Assembly: GCF_012241385.1 (NCBI RefSeq)
Contig: NZ_JAAVXB010000006.1
Coordinates: 124,001 to 188,000 of the forward strand
DNA from: Solimonas marina
Lineage (GTDB): Bacteria > Pseudomonadota > Gammaproteobacteria > Nevskiales > Nevskiaceae
Direction of reading: 5' to 3'
DNA: 64,000 nucleotides
Shown here: positions 55,476-64,000 of the stretch, piece by piece
Numbering within the stretch: position 1 is the first letter of the stretch
How the letters are laid out: every line of letters begins with the position of its first letter
Position numbers and translations under genes: made by a program
The notes under the pieces: generated by a model
Told to the model about the DNA's origin: nothing
What the model saw: only the letters and a program-made list of their open reading frames with translations
The model's database searches: none

Positions 55476-55505
55476 GCAGAACGCCGCCTACAGGCGGCGT
55501 TCTGC
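55476..55505. terminator. Perfect 13-bp hairpin between convergent genes
   Basis: GCAGAACGCCGCC and its exact complement GGCGGCGTTCTGC enclose TACA. It lies 11 bases after the M28 stop and 24 bases before the pilZ stop and could terminate both, although a T-run is missing. Confidence 0.65.
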
Positions 55506-55529
55506 GCAGCGATATCCGCTGACGCTCGA

Positions 55530-55895
55530 CTACATCGTATGCGTCGGCCGGTCGGCGCCGAGCGCGCCGGCCAGCAGCGTTTCGATCTTCTTCTGCGTGG
55601 CGCCGTTATCCTGGGCGCTGAACTGCACGCCGATGCCCTGCACGCGCTTGTTTTGCGCGCCGCGCGGGGTGATCCAGATGACCTTGCCGGCCACCGGCAG
55701 CCGCTCGGGGTCTTCGATCAGCGTCAACAGCATGAACACCTCGTCGCCGAGCCGGTATTCCTTGTTGGTCGGAATGAACAGGCCGCCGTTCTTCACGAAC
55801 GGCATATACGCGACATAGAGCGCGGACTTGTCCTTGATGTGCAGCGTCAGAATGCCCGGCGGCGCACCGCCCGCGCGTGGAGGCAAAGAACTCAT
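55530..55895 (-). CDS. pilZ: PilZ-domain protein of the fab/holB cluster
   Basis: 121 residues: LTLHIKDKSALYVAYMPFVKNGGLFIPTN, EYRLGDEVFMLLTLIED, GKVIWITPRG and GIGVQFSAQD match the orthodox type IV pilus PilZ, including the NGGLFIPT strand. This branch usually lacks the RxxxR c-di-GMP motif, and none is seen here, so it may not bind c-di-GMP. It controls pilus assembly through FimX/PilB in relatives. It is the last gene of the block, 47 bases after holB. Confidence 0.92.
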   Translation of the reverse strand: MSSLPPRAGGAPPGILTLHIKDKSALYVAYMPFVKNGGLFIPTNKEYRLGDEVFMLLTLIEDPERLPVAGKVIWITPRGAQNKRVQGIGVQFSAQDNGATQKKIETLLAGALGADRPTHTM

Positions 55896-55942
55896 CAGTC
55901 GCTCTGGCGTCTCGTTTCGATCACGTTGTTTCGTTTGACACT

Positions 55943-56974
55943 CTAACGCAGCTCGGCACTGCCGAGCACGCCGCGGCCGAGTCGCAGCCAGCGCACGAAC
56001 AGCGATTCCATCAGCAACTGCGGGTGCGCATTGCCGGCGGCGCGACGCTGCGCGTCGCCGACGTCCTGCATCATCAACGCCACCGCCTCGCGCGGCGCGG
56101 CCGCGGCGCGTCGCTGGAGCAGGCCGCGTAGCTGGGTGTTCAGCCACTGCTGTGCCCATTGCAGATGCTCGCCGATCTGTTCCTTGTCGATCGCCGCCGC
56201 CGCGGTCAGCGGGTCTTTCTTGGACCCGGCCACGGCCGTCCACAGTTCGGCCCACTGGCGGCGGATGGCGATGCCGTCTTCGCGCGCCAGCGCCAGTGCA
56301 CGCAAAGGCGCCCCGAGCGCCAGCTCCAGTGCGTCGTCGTCACGCACGTCCTGCGCGGCCATCCAGGCCTGCGCCGCGGCGGTCTCAGGCAGCGGGAAGC
56401 GCACACGCTGGCAGCGACTGCGCAAGGTCGGCAACAGCGCCTGCGGCCGCTCGCTGACCAGTAGCAGATGCGTATCCGGCGGCGGTTCCTCAATGGTCTT
56501 CAGCAGCGCGTTGGCGCTGGAGGCGTTGAGCAGATCGGCCGGATCGATCAGCGCGAAGCGTGCCTTGCCGTAGTGACTGGCGACCCCGAAGCGCCCGATC
56601 AGACTGCGCGCGCCCTCGATCGAGATATCGCGCCGCTTGCGATCGCCGTCCGGCTGCCAATGCACCAGGCTCTGCTCGCCAATGCTGTCTTCGGTCATCG
56701 CCATGCCGAGATTGCCGCTCGTGCTCAGCACGAAGGCATTCGGATGGCTGCCAGCCGCAAGCTGCACGCAGCTGCGGCATTGGCCGCAGGCGTAGCCGCT
56801 GGGCTGCTCGCAGAGCGCGAAAGCGACCAGCGCCCGCGCGAACCAGCGCTTACCGACACCGGCGCTGCCGACCATCAGCATTGCGTGCGGCAAGCGCTTC
56901 TGCAGGACCAGCGCACTGAGGTCCAGCCACAGCGCGTCCTGCCACGGCAGCGGCCGCCACAGTGCAGAGGTCAT
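55943..56974 (-). CDS. holB: DNA polymerase III subunit delta prime
   Basis: Clamp-loader subunit, 343 residues. A P-loop-like GSAGVGKRW (36-44) has Arg instead of Thr/Ser after Lys. Four cysteines (55, 63, 66, 69; YACGQCRSC) form the zinc module. LLNASSANALLKTIEEPPPDTHLLLVSE with sensor-like SRCQRVRFPLP follow. It opens the beta clamp with delta and tau. Its ATG overlaps the tmk stop by 4 bases. Confidence 0.94.
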   Translation of the reverse strand: MTSALWRPLPWQDALWLDLSALVLQKRLPHAMLMVGSAGVGKRWFARALVAFALCEQPSGYACGQCRSCVQLAAGSHPNAFVLSTSGNLGMAMTEDSIGEQSLVHWQPDGDRKRRDISIEGARSLIGRFGVASHYGKARFALIDPADLLNASSANALLKTIEEPPPDTHLLLVSERPQALLPTLRSRCQRVRFPLPETAAAQAWMAAQDVRDDDALELALGAPLRALALAREDGIAIRRQWAELWTAVAGSKKDPLTAAAAIDKEQIGEHLQWAQQWLNTQLRGLLQRRAAAAPREAVALMMQDVGDAQRRAAGNAHPQLLMESLFVRWLRLGRGVLGSAELR

Positions 56975-57606
56975 GCGCCCTGGTCCGGCAGGCCGGCGAG
57001 CAGGCCGGCGATTTCAGCACTGATCGCGGCGGCATCGCGCGACGCGTCGATGATGCGAAAGCGCCCCGGCTCGGCACGGGCGCGCTCCAGAAAGCCCTCG
57101 CGGACGCGTTGCATGAATTCGAGCGTCTCGAATTCGAAACGATTCTGCTCACCGCGCGCCTGCGTGCGCTTCAGACCTTCGTCCGGCGGCAGGTCGAGCA
57201 ACAGCGTCAGATCCGGACGATGACGGCCGATCGCCAGCGTTTCGAGCGCCGCCATGCCCTCGGCGGCGATGCCCTTGCCGGCCCCCTGATAAGCATGACT
57301 GGAATCGACGAAGCGGTCGCAGACCACGTCTTTGCCCGCCGCCAGCGCGGGCTCGATGGTGGCATGCCAGTGCGCGGCGCGCGCCGCGAACATCAGCAGC
57401 ACTTCGGTCTGTGGCGTGACGCCTTCGGCCCAGTCGCCGAGCACGATCGCACGAATGGCCTCGGCCATCGGCGAACCGCCGGGCTCGCGCGTCAGCACGA
57501 CCTCGCGGCCCTGCGCGAGCAACCAGTCGCGGACATAGGTGGCCTGTGTCGACTTGCCGGCCCCCTCGCCGCCTTCGAGCGTAATGAAACGTCCGCGCAT
57601 GGTCAT
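56971..57606 (-). CDS. tmk: Thymidylate kinase
   Basis: Phosphorylates dTMP to dTDP; 211 residues. P-loop LEGGEGAGKST near the N-terminus, DRFVDSSHAYQGAGKG (DRx motif), and the ERARAEPGRFRIID lid. Starts at ATG 57606; the in-frame ATG two codons later is also possible. It is 4 bases after mltG and overlaps holB by 4. Confidence 0.96.
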   Translation of the reverse strand: MTMRGRFITLEGGEGAGKSTQATYVRDWLLAQGREVVLTREPGGSPMAEAIRAIVLGDWAEGVTPQTEVLLMFAARAAHWHATIEPALAAGKDVVCDRFVDSSHAYQGAGKGIAAEGMAALETLAIGRHRPDLTLLLDLPPDEGLKRTQARGEQNRFEFETLEFMQRVREGFLERARAEPGRFRIIDASRDAAAISAEIAGLLAGLPDQGA

Positions 57607-57610
57607 GGCG

Positions 57611-58627
57611 TCATTTGGTCTTTTTCAGCTGGTAGCGGCGCACCGCCGCATCGTGCTGTTCGATCGTTTCGGAGAACGCGTGCGTACCGTCGCCCTTGGA
57701 AACGAAGAATAGCGCCTTGCCGTCGTCCGGATGCAGCGCCGCATGCAGCGACGCGCGCCCCGGCAGCGCGATCGGCGTCGGCGGCAGGCCGGCGCGGGTA
57801 TAGGTGTTGTACGGCGTGTCGGTGCGCAAATCCTTGACGTGCAGGTTGCCGTCGAAAGCCGAACCGAGTCCGTAGATCACCGTCGGGTCGGTCTGCAGGC
57901 GCATGCCGAGCCGCAAGCGGCGCACGAACACCCCGGCAATCTGCGCGCGCTCGACCGGCGCACCGGTTTCCTTTTCGATGATCGAGGCCATCGTCAGCGC
58001 ATCGTCGGGGCTGGCGTACGGCAGATCCGCTGCGCGCTGCGCCCATTCCTCGGCGAGGATCTTGGCCATCCGGGCATAGGCCTCGCGCAGCAGGGTGACG
58101 TCGGTCGTGCCCATCGAGAAGCGATAGGTATCGGGAAAGAAACGACCCTCGGCGGCTTCACCGGGATGACCGATCGCCGTCATGATCTCGTCCGGCGTCG
58201 CCTGCGCGAGCGTCTGCTTGATCTTCGGGTCGGCACGGATCGCCTCCAGTGCCTGGGCGAAGGTCCAGCCTTCGACGATGCGCAATTCATGGACGATGAC
58301 ATCGCCGGCCAGGAAGTGATCGAGCAGTTCGATCAACGTCATCTGGTCGTTGATCGCGTATTCGCCACTGCGGATGCGCGCGCCGACGCCGTGCCAGCGC
58401 ACGTAGAGCTTGAGATAGCTGGCGGCACGGGCACTCGGCAGCCAGCCCCGCTGGCCGATGTCGACCAGTACGCCCGACAGCGTTTCACCGGGCACGAGCA
58501 CCAGCGTCGCGCCAGGTTCGACCTTGGCCAGCGGCGCATGCAGCTGGCGGTAGCCGTCGAACAGCAAGGCGCCGGCAATGATCAGGACCAGCAGTACAGC
58601 GCGAAAGAAATGACGTAGCGGACGCAT
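57611..58627 (-). CDS. mltG: Endolytic murein transglycosylase MltG
   Basis: 338 residues. An N-terminal membrane anchor (VLLVLIIAGALLFDGYRQ) is followed by a LysM-like region (VLVPGETLSGVLVDIGQRG) and the YceG catalytic domain with GRFFPDTYRF, the catalytic glutamate in MASIIEKETGAP, and YNTYTRAGLPPTPIALPG. It cleaves nascent glycan strands and terminates chain growth. It sits 10 bases after pabC. Confidence 0.96.
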   Translation of the reverse strand: MRPLRHFFRAVLLVLIIAGALLFDGYRQLHAPLAKVEPGATLVLVPGETLSGVLVDIGQRGWLPSARAASYLKLYVRWHGVGARIRSGEYAINDQMTLIELLDHFLAGDVIVHELRIVEGWTFAQALEAIRADPKIKQTLAQATPDEIMTAIGHPGEAAEGRFFPDTYRFSMGTTDVTLLREAYARMAKILAEEWAQRAADLPYASPDDALTMASIIEKETGAPVERAQIAGVFVRRLRLGMRLQTDPTVIYGLGSAFDGNLHVKDLRTDTPYNTYTRAGLPPTPIALPGRASLHAALHPDDGKALFFVSKGDGTHAFSETIEQHDAAVRRYQLKKTK

Positions 58628-58637
58628 CGGTAGGCGT

Positions 58638-59444
58638 TCAGATCAAAAATGGGGGGCCGAGTTCACGCGCGAGTCGCTGCGTCAGCGGCCCCGGCGCCTG
58701 CAGGCCGCGTGTTTCGACTCGATGCGCGGGCCAGATCCCGACCAGCGCATTGGTCACGAATATCTCGTCGGCCGCCATCAGCGCAGCGCCGCCCTCGCGC
58801 ACTTCGGCCTGCGCGACGCCGAGCCCAGCGGCGATTCGCAACACACGGGCGCGCATGGTCCCGGCGATGCCGCAGCGATCGACGAACGGCGTCAGCAGGC
58901 GACCGTCGTGCACCCAGAACAGGTTGCTGCGCAGGCCACCGACGAGGAAGCCGTCATGATCGCACATCAGCAATTCGTCAGTGCCGGGACGCAGCTCGCG
59001 GGCGGCGAGCACCTGCTCGAGTCGGTTCAAGTGCTTGATGCCGGCCAGCGCCGGCTGCGCAGCGAGCCGCAGCGCCGCTATCGTCAGCGCCGCGCTCGCC
59101 ACACGCGGCGGCAAGGACGAGACCTGGACGATGCGCTGCGCGGCGCGGGTCGTCGGCCGATAGCCACGCCCCTCGCTGCGGCGGACCAGCAGCCATTTGG
59201 CAACGCCGGTGGCCTGCCCGTGATTCAGCATGGCCGTATCGGCAAGCCAGACGTCGAGCGGCGGCACTTCGAGATCGAGACGCTGCGCGTCCGCAGCAAG
59301 CTTGCGCCACTGCTCGTCAGCATGCAGCACGCCACCGTCTTGCAGACGCAGCGTACGAAACACACCGTCGCCGTAGGCCAGGCCGCGGCTGTCGATGCCG
59401 ACCGTATCGGCCGGCGCGCCGTCGACGAGGCTGGCGGGCGTCAC
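58638..59444 (-). CDS. pabC: Aminodeoxychorismate lyase
   Basis: PLP enzyme of fold type IV that releases pyruvate and p-aminobenzoate for folate. 268 residues from GTG 59444 (GGAG 8 bases upstream), overlapping the pabB stop. RGLAYGDGVFRTLRLQDG is the N-terminal family motif, the PLP lysine is in AGIKHLNRLEQVLAA, and SNLFWVHDGRLLTP and FVTNALVGIWPAHRVE are substrate motifs. A longer reading to 59702 is only the other frame of pabB. Confidence 0.94.
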   Translation of the reverse strand: MTPASLVDGAPADTVGIDSRGLAYGDGVFRTLRLQDGGVLHADEQWRKLAADAQRLDLEVPPLDVWLADTAMLNHGQATGVAKWLLVRRSEGRGYRPTTRAAQRIVQVSSLPPRVASAALTIAALRLAAQPALAGIKHLNRLEQVLAARELRPGTDELLMCDHDGFLVGGLRSNLFWVHDGRLLTPFVDRCGIAGTMRARVLRIAAGLGVAQAEVREGGAALMAADEIFVTNALVGIWPAHRVETRGLQAPGPLTQRLARELGPPFLI

Positions 59445-60781
59445 GCGTCCGACTCCAGCGCCAGCAGCATGCCGCGCGCCTTGGCTCGCGTTTCTTCGAG
59501 CTCGGCCTGCGGCTGCGAATCGGCGACGATGCCGGCGCCGGCGCGAAACGACAGCTGCCCCGGCTGCCAGACCATGGTGCGGATCAGGATATTGGTATCG
59601 AGCCGACCGTCGCGCGACAGATAGCCGAACGCACCGGTGTACGGCCCGCGCCCCTCGCCTTCGAGCTCGGTGATGATCTGCATCACACGCACCTTCGGGC
59701 AACCGGTGATGGTGCCGCCCGGAAACACCGCGCGCAGCGCAGCCCCCGGACCCACGTCGTCACGCAGGCGACCACGAACGTTGGAGACGATGTGATGAAC
59801 ATGCGCATAGCTTTCGAGCACCATCAGCTCGTCGACTTCGATCGTACCCGGCACGCAGACCCGGCCGAGGTCGTTACGCTCGAGATCGAGCAGCATGACG
59901 TGCTCAGCGCGCTCCTTGAGGTTGTCGCGCAGCACGGCGCGCAACTGCGCGTCTTCGTCGACGGCTTGGCTGCGCCGCCGCGTCCCGGCGATGGGGCGCG
60001 TCTGCGCAATGCCCTCGTCGATCTGCAGCAAACGCTCCGGCGACGAGCTGACCACCGCCGCATCGCCCCAGCGCATCAAGCCCGCGAACGGCGCCGGATT
60101 GCTGCGCCGCAACCGCGCGAACAAGGTCGCCGGATCGAGTGTCGCGTCCACCTCGGCCGTCCAGCGGCGCGACAAATTCACCTGGAACACATCGCCGGCA
60201 CGCAGGTAATCGAGGATGCGCGTCACGCCGCCGAGATAGCGATCGGCCGGCTCCTCGTGCAGCGATACCGGCCCACCTGCGGCGTCCGACAGCGACTGCG
60301 GCGCCTGCGCAGCCAGCGCGATCAGCTCATCAAGCTGCGCAGCGCTCCGCTCGCTGACGGCGTACGACGCGCCGGTCTCACGGTCGTGAACGATGGCCGC
60401 CGTGCATCGTACGGCCAAGGCGTCCGGCAACGGATACGGTGAAGGCGGCAGGCGCAGCGTTGGCTCGACGTCGCGCACCGCCTCATAGCCGAGATAGAGG
60501 AACCAGCCTCCGCAGAACGGCAGCGCGTCACGCGACATCGGGCCGCTCTGCGCCGCCCAGTCATCCAGCGCCGAGAAGAAGTCCGCACCATCGACGCCGG
60601 CCGGCCGCTGCAGACCAGCGGCGTCGAGCCGCAAGGCAGCACCGGGACCTGCGAACAGGATGTCCCAACGCCCTGAGCGCGGATGGCCGGCGACACTTTG
60701 CAGCAGAAAAGGAAAAAGCCGCGGATGCTGGCGATGCAACGCCAGCAGGTCCGCGGCCTGCGCGAGTTCGGCGCGCCACAC
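59441..60781 (-). CDS. pabB: Aminodeoxychorismate synthase component I
   Basis: 446 residues, starting GTG at 60781. The chorismate-binding domain includes GDVFQVNLSRRW, SSSPERLLQ, HVMLLDLERNDLGRV, FPGGTITGCPKVRVMQIITELE and FRAGAGIVADSQPQAE. It aminates chorismate for PABA synthesis with ammonia from PabA, which is not in the window. The motif PIAGTRRR has Ala where E. coli PabB has the active-site Lys (PIKGT). I name it pabB because it is coupled to pabC, but a TrpE-like activity is not excluded. Confidence 0.9.
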   Translation of the reverse strand: MWRAELAQAADLLALHRQHPRLFPFLLQSVAGHPRSGRWDILFAGPGAALRLDAAGLQRPAGVDGADFFSALDDWAAQSGPMSRDALPFCGGWFLYLGYEAVRDVEPTLRLPPSPYPLPDALAVRCTAAIVHDRETGASYAVSERSAAQLDELIALAAQAPQSLSDAAGGPVSLHEEPADRYLGGVTRILDYLRAGDVFQVNLSRRWTAEVDATLDPATLFARLRRSNPAPFAGLMRWGDAAVVSSSPERLLQIDEGIAQTRPIAGTRRRSQAVDEDAQLRAVLRDNLKERAEHVMLLDLERNDLGRVCVPGTIEVDELMVLESYAHVHHIVSNVRGRLRDDVGPGAALRAVFPGGTITGCPKVRVMQIITELEGEGRGPYTGAFGYLSRDGRLDTNILIRTMVWQPGQLSFRAGAGIVADSQPQAELEETRAKARGMLLALESDA

Positions 60782-60792
60782 GGCGGCCGACT

Positions 60793-62028
60793 TCAGCTGA
60801 AACGCTTGAAGGCGACGCTGCCGTTGGTACCGCCGAACCCGAATGAATTCGAGATGGCGATGTCGAGTTTGCGTTCCTTCGCCTTGTGCGGCGTGTAATC
60901 CAGGTCGCAGCCCTCGTCGGGGTTGTCGAGATTGATGGTCGGCGGAACGATCTGGTCGCGCAGCGCAAGAATCGAGAAGATCGCCTCAATGCCGCCCGCC
61001 GCGCCGAGCAGATGCCCGGTCATCGACTTGGTGCCGCTGACCGACAGCTTGTAGGCGTGCTCACCGAACACTTCCTTGATCGCGTTCGACTCGCCGACGT
61101 CGCCGGCATTGGTCGAGGTCGCATGCGCGTTGACGTAGTCGACCTGATCGGCGTTCAGGCCCGCGTCGCGCAGGGTGTTGGCCATCGCGCGGCGCGCACC
61201 GTTATTGCCTGGCAGCGTGATGTGGTACGCGTCGCCCGACATGCCGAAGCCAATCAGCTCCGCATAAATCTTGGCGCCGCGCTTCTTGGCGTGCTCGAGT
61301 TCCTCGAGGAACAGTACGCCAGCGCCATCGCCGAGTACGAAACCGTCGCGGTCCTTGTCCCACGGACGGCTGGCCCGTTCCGGATCGTCGTTGCGCGTCG
61401 ACAGCGCACGAGCCTGGCAGAAACCCGCCATGCCCGCCGGCGCCGAACCGGCTTCCGCGCCGCCGACGACAAACATCTCGGCGTCGCCGGCCTGAATCAT
61501 GCGCGCGCCCAGACCAATGGCGTGCGTACCCGTCGTGCAGGCCGAGACCACCGCGAGGTTGGGCCCGGTGATGCCGAGGTCGATGGAGATATAGCCCGAG
61601 ATCATGTTGATGATCGAGCTCGGCACGAAGAACGGCGAAACGCGCTTGGGGCCGCCGTTATGCAGCGCCGTGCATTCCTCGTCGATCGTGCCGATACCAC
61701 CGATGCCGGAGCCGACGCAGACGCCGATCCGCTCACGCGTCTCGTCGTTGATTTCGACTCCGGCATCGCGGACGGCCTGTTTGGCCGCCGCCACACCATA
61801 GTGGATGAACGGATCGGTCCGCTTGACGTCCTTCACGCTCAGCCAGTCGGCCGGCTTGAAGTCCTTGACCATGCCACCGAAGCGAGTGGTATAGGCCGAC
61901 ACGTCGTAATACGTGATCGGCCCGATACCGGACTTGCCTGCGATGATGTTGTTCCAGGCCGTGGTCACATCATTTCCTACAGGGGAAATGACGCCCAGGC
62001 CGGTGACGACAACGCGCCTACGGCTCAT
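60793..62028 (-). CDS. fabF: 3-oxoacyl-ACP synthase II (KAS II)
   Basis: Elongates acyl-ACP with malonyl-ACP. 411 residues, catalytic Cys164 in [13 protein letters not shown], first His in [11 protein letters not shown], second in [12 protein letters not shown], plus the C-terminal GFGGTNGS loop. Cys164 in SACTTGTH differs slightly from the more usual ACATGTH. The stop is 11 bases before the pabB start, and the start is 34 bases after acpP. Confidence 0.96.
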   Translation of the reverse strand: MSRRRVVVTGLGVISPVGNDVTTAWNNIIAGKSGIGPITYYDVSAYTTRFGGMVKDFKPADWLSVKDVKRTDPFIHYGVAAAKQAVRDAGVEINDETRERIGVCVGSGIGGIGTIDEECTALHNGGPKRVSPFFVPSSIINMISGYISIDLGITGPNLAVVSACTTGTHAIGLGARMIQAGDAEMFVVGGAEAGSAPAGMAGFCQARALSTRNDDPERASRPWDKDRDGFVLGDGAGVLFLEELEHAKKRGAKIYAELIGFGMSGDAYHITLPGNNGARRAMANTLRDAGLNADQVDYVNAHATSTNAGDVGESNAIKEVFGEHAYKLSVSGTKSMTGHLLGAAGGIEAIFSILALRDQIVPPTINLDNPDEGCDLDYTPHKAKERKLDIAISNSFGFGGTNGSVAFKRFS

Positions 62029-62062
62029 CGGAATACCTATGGACGGGGTGGAAAAGGCGCGA

Positions 62063-62311
62063 TTAGCCGCCCTGCTGCGGAGCGTGCGCCTTGATGTACG
62101 TCAGCACGTCCTGGAACGTGACGATCTTCTCGGCTTCTTCGTCCGGGATGTCGATCTCGAACTCTTCTTCCAGCGCCATGACGAGCTCCACGGTGTCCAG
62201 GGAGTCGGCGCCCAGATCCTCGACGAACGAAGCTTCCGGCGTGATCTGATCTTCGCTCACGGACAGCTGCTCAGCGATGATCTTCTTGACCTTCTCTTCC
62301 AACGTACTCAT
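62063..62311 (-). CDS. acpP: Acyl carrier protein
   Basis: 82 residues; Ser37 in [18 protein letters not shown] carries phosphopantetheine. The N-terminus [17 protein letters not shown] and an acidic helix II are standard. AGGAG lies 8 bases upstream of the ATG. A promoter candidate lies about 50 bases upstream, in a 147-base gap to fabG, consistent with extra expression of acpP. Confidence 0.98.
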   Translation of the reverse strand: MSTLEEKVKKIIAEQLSVSEDQITPEASFVEDLGADSLDTVELVMALEEEFEIDIPDEEAEKIVTFQDVLTYIKAHAPQQGG

Positions 62312-62357
62312 TCAATACTCCTGGGGACAACGTGTTGTCAGTAAATAAAGCCGGCGT

Positions 62358-62363
62358 ATTGTA
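62358..62363 (-). promoter_or_regulatory. Candidate -10 box for acpP
   Basis: TACAAT on the minus strand matches five of six -10 positions and lies 46 bases before the acpP ATG. The best -35 candidate 17 bases upstream, CTGTGA, is weak. Confidence 0.4.
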
Positions 62364-62458
62364 GACAAACGCCGAGATGGTCACAGCACCAACGATAACA
62401 AAAGCAAATTCAGTGCCTTAATGCGAGATCAGGCGAATCGGACGGCAAACCTGCGCCC

Positions 62459-63205
62459 TTAGTCCATGTACAGACCGCCGTTGACGTGCAGCGTCGTGCC
62501 GGTGACATAGCCAGCTTCGCGCGACGCCAGGAAGGCCACCGCGGCGGCGATGTCGTCCGGCGCGCCGAGGCGCTGTACCGGCACCCGCTCCATCAGCGCC
62601 TTGCGCGTTTCCTCCGGCAGGGCCTGCGTCATGTCGGTGTCGATGAAGCCCGGCGCCACGACATTGACGGTGATGCCGCGCGAGCCAATCTCCTGCGCCA
62701 ACGACTTCGAAAAGCCGATCAGGCCGGCCTTGGCCGCACAGTAGTTGGCCTGGCCCGGATTGCCCATGCTGCCGACCACCGAGCCGATGCTGATGATGCG
62801 GCCGAACCGTGCCTTCATCATGCCGCGCAGCACCGCGCGCGACAGGCGGAACACCGACGTCAGATCGGTCTCGATGACATCCGCCCAGTCCTCGTCCTTC
62901 ATGCGCAGCATCAGCGTGTCACGCGTGACACCGGCGTTGTTGACGAGCACCGAAACCGTTCCGACCTTGGCCAGGGCTGCATCGACGGCCGCGGCGTCAC
63001 GCACGTCGAGCACCAGGCCCTCGCCACCGAACGGCGCCAGCGCCTCGCTGATCTTCGCCGCACCGGACTCGCTGGTCGCGGTGCCGTAGACCTTGGCGCC
63101 GTCCTGCGCAAGGCGCTGGGCGATGGCTTTGCCGATGCCACGGCTGGCACCGGTAATCAAGGCTACCGTCGCTTGCGGATCAGGAGTCTTGGAGGTTTCG
63201 GTCAT
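62459..63205 (-). CDS. fabG: 3-oxoacyl-ACP reductase
   Basis: NADPH-dependent ketoreductase of FAS II, 248 residues. TGASRGIGKAIA, NNAGVTRDTLMLRMKDEDW (typical FabG), SIGSVVGSMGNPGQANYCAAKAG with the catalytic Ser, Tyr and Lys, and IDTDMTQALPEE are intact. It lies between fabD and acpP in the standard order. A larger, unrelated FabG4-type reductase lies at 18719-20137. Confidence 0.97.
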   Translation of the reverse strand: MTETSKTPDPQATVALITGASRGIGKAIAQRLAQDGAKVYGTATSESGAAKISEALAPFGGEGLVLDVRDAAAVDAALAKVGTVSVLVNNAGVTRDTLMLRMKDEDWADVIETDLTSVFRLSRAVLRGMMKARFGRIISIGSVVGSMGNPGQANYCAAKAGLIGFSKSLAQEIGSRGITVNVVAPGFIDTDMTQALPEETRKALMERVPVQRLGAPDDIAAAVAFLASREAGYVTGTTLHVNGGLYMD

Positions 63206-63322
63206 TGCAGGTTGGGGAATCCATTGAAGGCCGGAACTGGCGCGTCGGCCATATCACGGCAGCCCGAAGGCGTTGTATGTCTTGTGCGTGGAGCGCATTT
63301 AGCCGGGCGCCCCCATGGCGCG

Positions 63323-64000
63323 TCAAGCCTTGACAGTCGCGGTCGCTTTGGCCATGCCGTCGGCGTCCTCGAGGGCGATCGACGTCAAATCCTTGGCAAT
63401 ACGCTTGTTGAGACCGCTCAGCACCTTGCCGGGGCCACATTCAAACGCCTGCGCGATGCCGGCATCGCGCAGCTGCGCAATCGTCATCGACCAGCGCACC
63501 GGGCGGAACAGCTGCTGATGCAGTGCGTCGCGGATTGCGGCGGCGTCGCCGCGCGACGTAGCGTCGAGATTGTGACGAACCTCGATTGCAGGCGTGTGAA
63601 TCGTCGTCGTCGCCAGGCGCTCGGCCAACTTGTCGGCGGCGCCGCGCAGCAGCGAGCAATGCGACGGCACCGACATCGGCAGGCGCACGATCATGCGCGC
63701 ACCGCGCGCCTTGCCGTTCGCCTCCAGCCACTCCAGCGCCGGCACATTGCCGGCGACGACCACCTGCCCCGGCGCATTGTAATTGGCCGGCTCCAGTACG
63801 CCCTCGCCCGGATGCTCGGCGCAGAACGCCTCGACCGCCGCGTCGTCGAGGCCGACGACCGCCGCCATGCCGCCAACGCCTTCCGGCACCGCGGCCTGCA
63901 TCAACTGGCCGCGCAGTTCGACGAGCCTCAGCGCGTCGGCGAAGTCCAGCGCACCGGCCGCGACCAGCGCCGTGTATTCGCCGAGGCTGTGCCCGGCCAG
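63323..64000 (-). CDS. fabD: Malonyl-CoA-ACP transacylase (5' end beyond window)
   Basis: The last 225 codons are visible. The reading begins in LAGHSLGEYTALVAAGAL, whose GHSLGE serine is the acyl-transfer nucleophile, and continues with the histidine of VPSHCSLL and the C-terminal FECGPGKVLSGLNKRI. It transfers malonyl from CoA to ACP. It heads the visible part of the fab cluster; 117 bases separate it from fabG. The N-terminus is outside the window. Confidence 0.96.
   Translation of the reverse strand: MAGHSLGEYTALVAAGALDFADALRLVELRGQLMQAAVPEGVGGMAAVVGLDDAAVEAFCAEHPGEGVLEPANYNAPGQVVVAGNVPALEWLEANGKARGARMIVRLPMSVPSHCSLLRGAADKLAERLATTTIHTPAIEVRHNLDATSRGDAAAIRDALHQQLFRPVRWSMTIAQLRDAGIAQAFECGPGKVLSGLNKRIAKDLTSIALEDADGMAKATATVKA

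Overview
The window is a gene-dense, high-GC bacterial chromosome segment with 53 protein genes, two of them cut by the window edges. There are no rRNA, tRNA, CRISPR or prophage genes. The block fabD-fabG-acpP-fabF-pabB-pabC-mltG-tmk-holB-pilZ, together with dsbB, rraA, class 2 pyrD, two fumarases and a YheS-type ABC-F protein, points to a gammaproteobacterium. The base composition and content fit a Nevskiales/Xanthomonadales-like lineage; that placement is inference, not a sequence match.

Region by region: (1) 1-3464, minus strand: rraA (partial), dsbB and class I fumarase, then an SDR-YciI pair. (2) 3711-6242, plus: lipoprotein phosphoesterase and di-haem cytochrome c peroxidase, followed by a REP-like inverted pair. 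(3) 6318-10986, minus: a stand-alone AAA+ ATPase resembling sigma-54 activators, glutathione reductase with a VOC protein, and class II fumarase. (4) 11119-15270: purB, a DUF7931-like gene, two acetyltransferases, two tiny membrane proteins, a thioesterase and a DUF1289 protein. (5) 15399-20137, minus: OmpA/TSP3 porin, pyrD, ribA and a high-molecular-weight FabG. (6) 20455-23818, plus: a membrane-anchored Pro/Ala-rich protein, an unusual malate/lactate-dehydrogenase-like enzyme coupled to an ACT-like protein, and an SDR. (7) 23995-36427: a divergent glycogen locus, with glgA (plus qorA) on minus and glgC-glgB-glgX-treZ-malQ on plus; glgP lies about 10 kb away. (8) 36409-38505: LysR regulator and cidA/lrgB holin-like pair. 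(9) 38606-45178: small lipoprotein plus Tat-exported phospholipase C, HD-domain protein, exported hypothetical, M28B peptidase and VOC protein. (10) An IS110-family element at about 45377-46580, with a structured left end that could be a bridge RNA. (11) 46592-55464: DUF2834, glgP, a membrane diguanylate cyclase, yheS, a cyclic-nucleotide-binding/rhodanese fusion and an M28 peptidase. (12) 55530-64000, minus: the fatty-acid/folate/replication cluster.

The coherent themes are glycogen turnover (synthesis by GlgC/A/B; breakdown by GlgP, GlgX, MalQ; and TreZ without a visible TreY) and the fab cluster. The less conventional items are the sigma-54-activator-like ATPase lacking a DNA-binding domain, the IS110 element with its putative guide RNA, the MDH-like/ACT pair, and the anchored Pro/Ala-rich protein.
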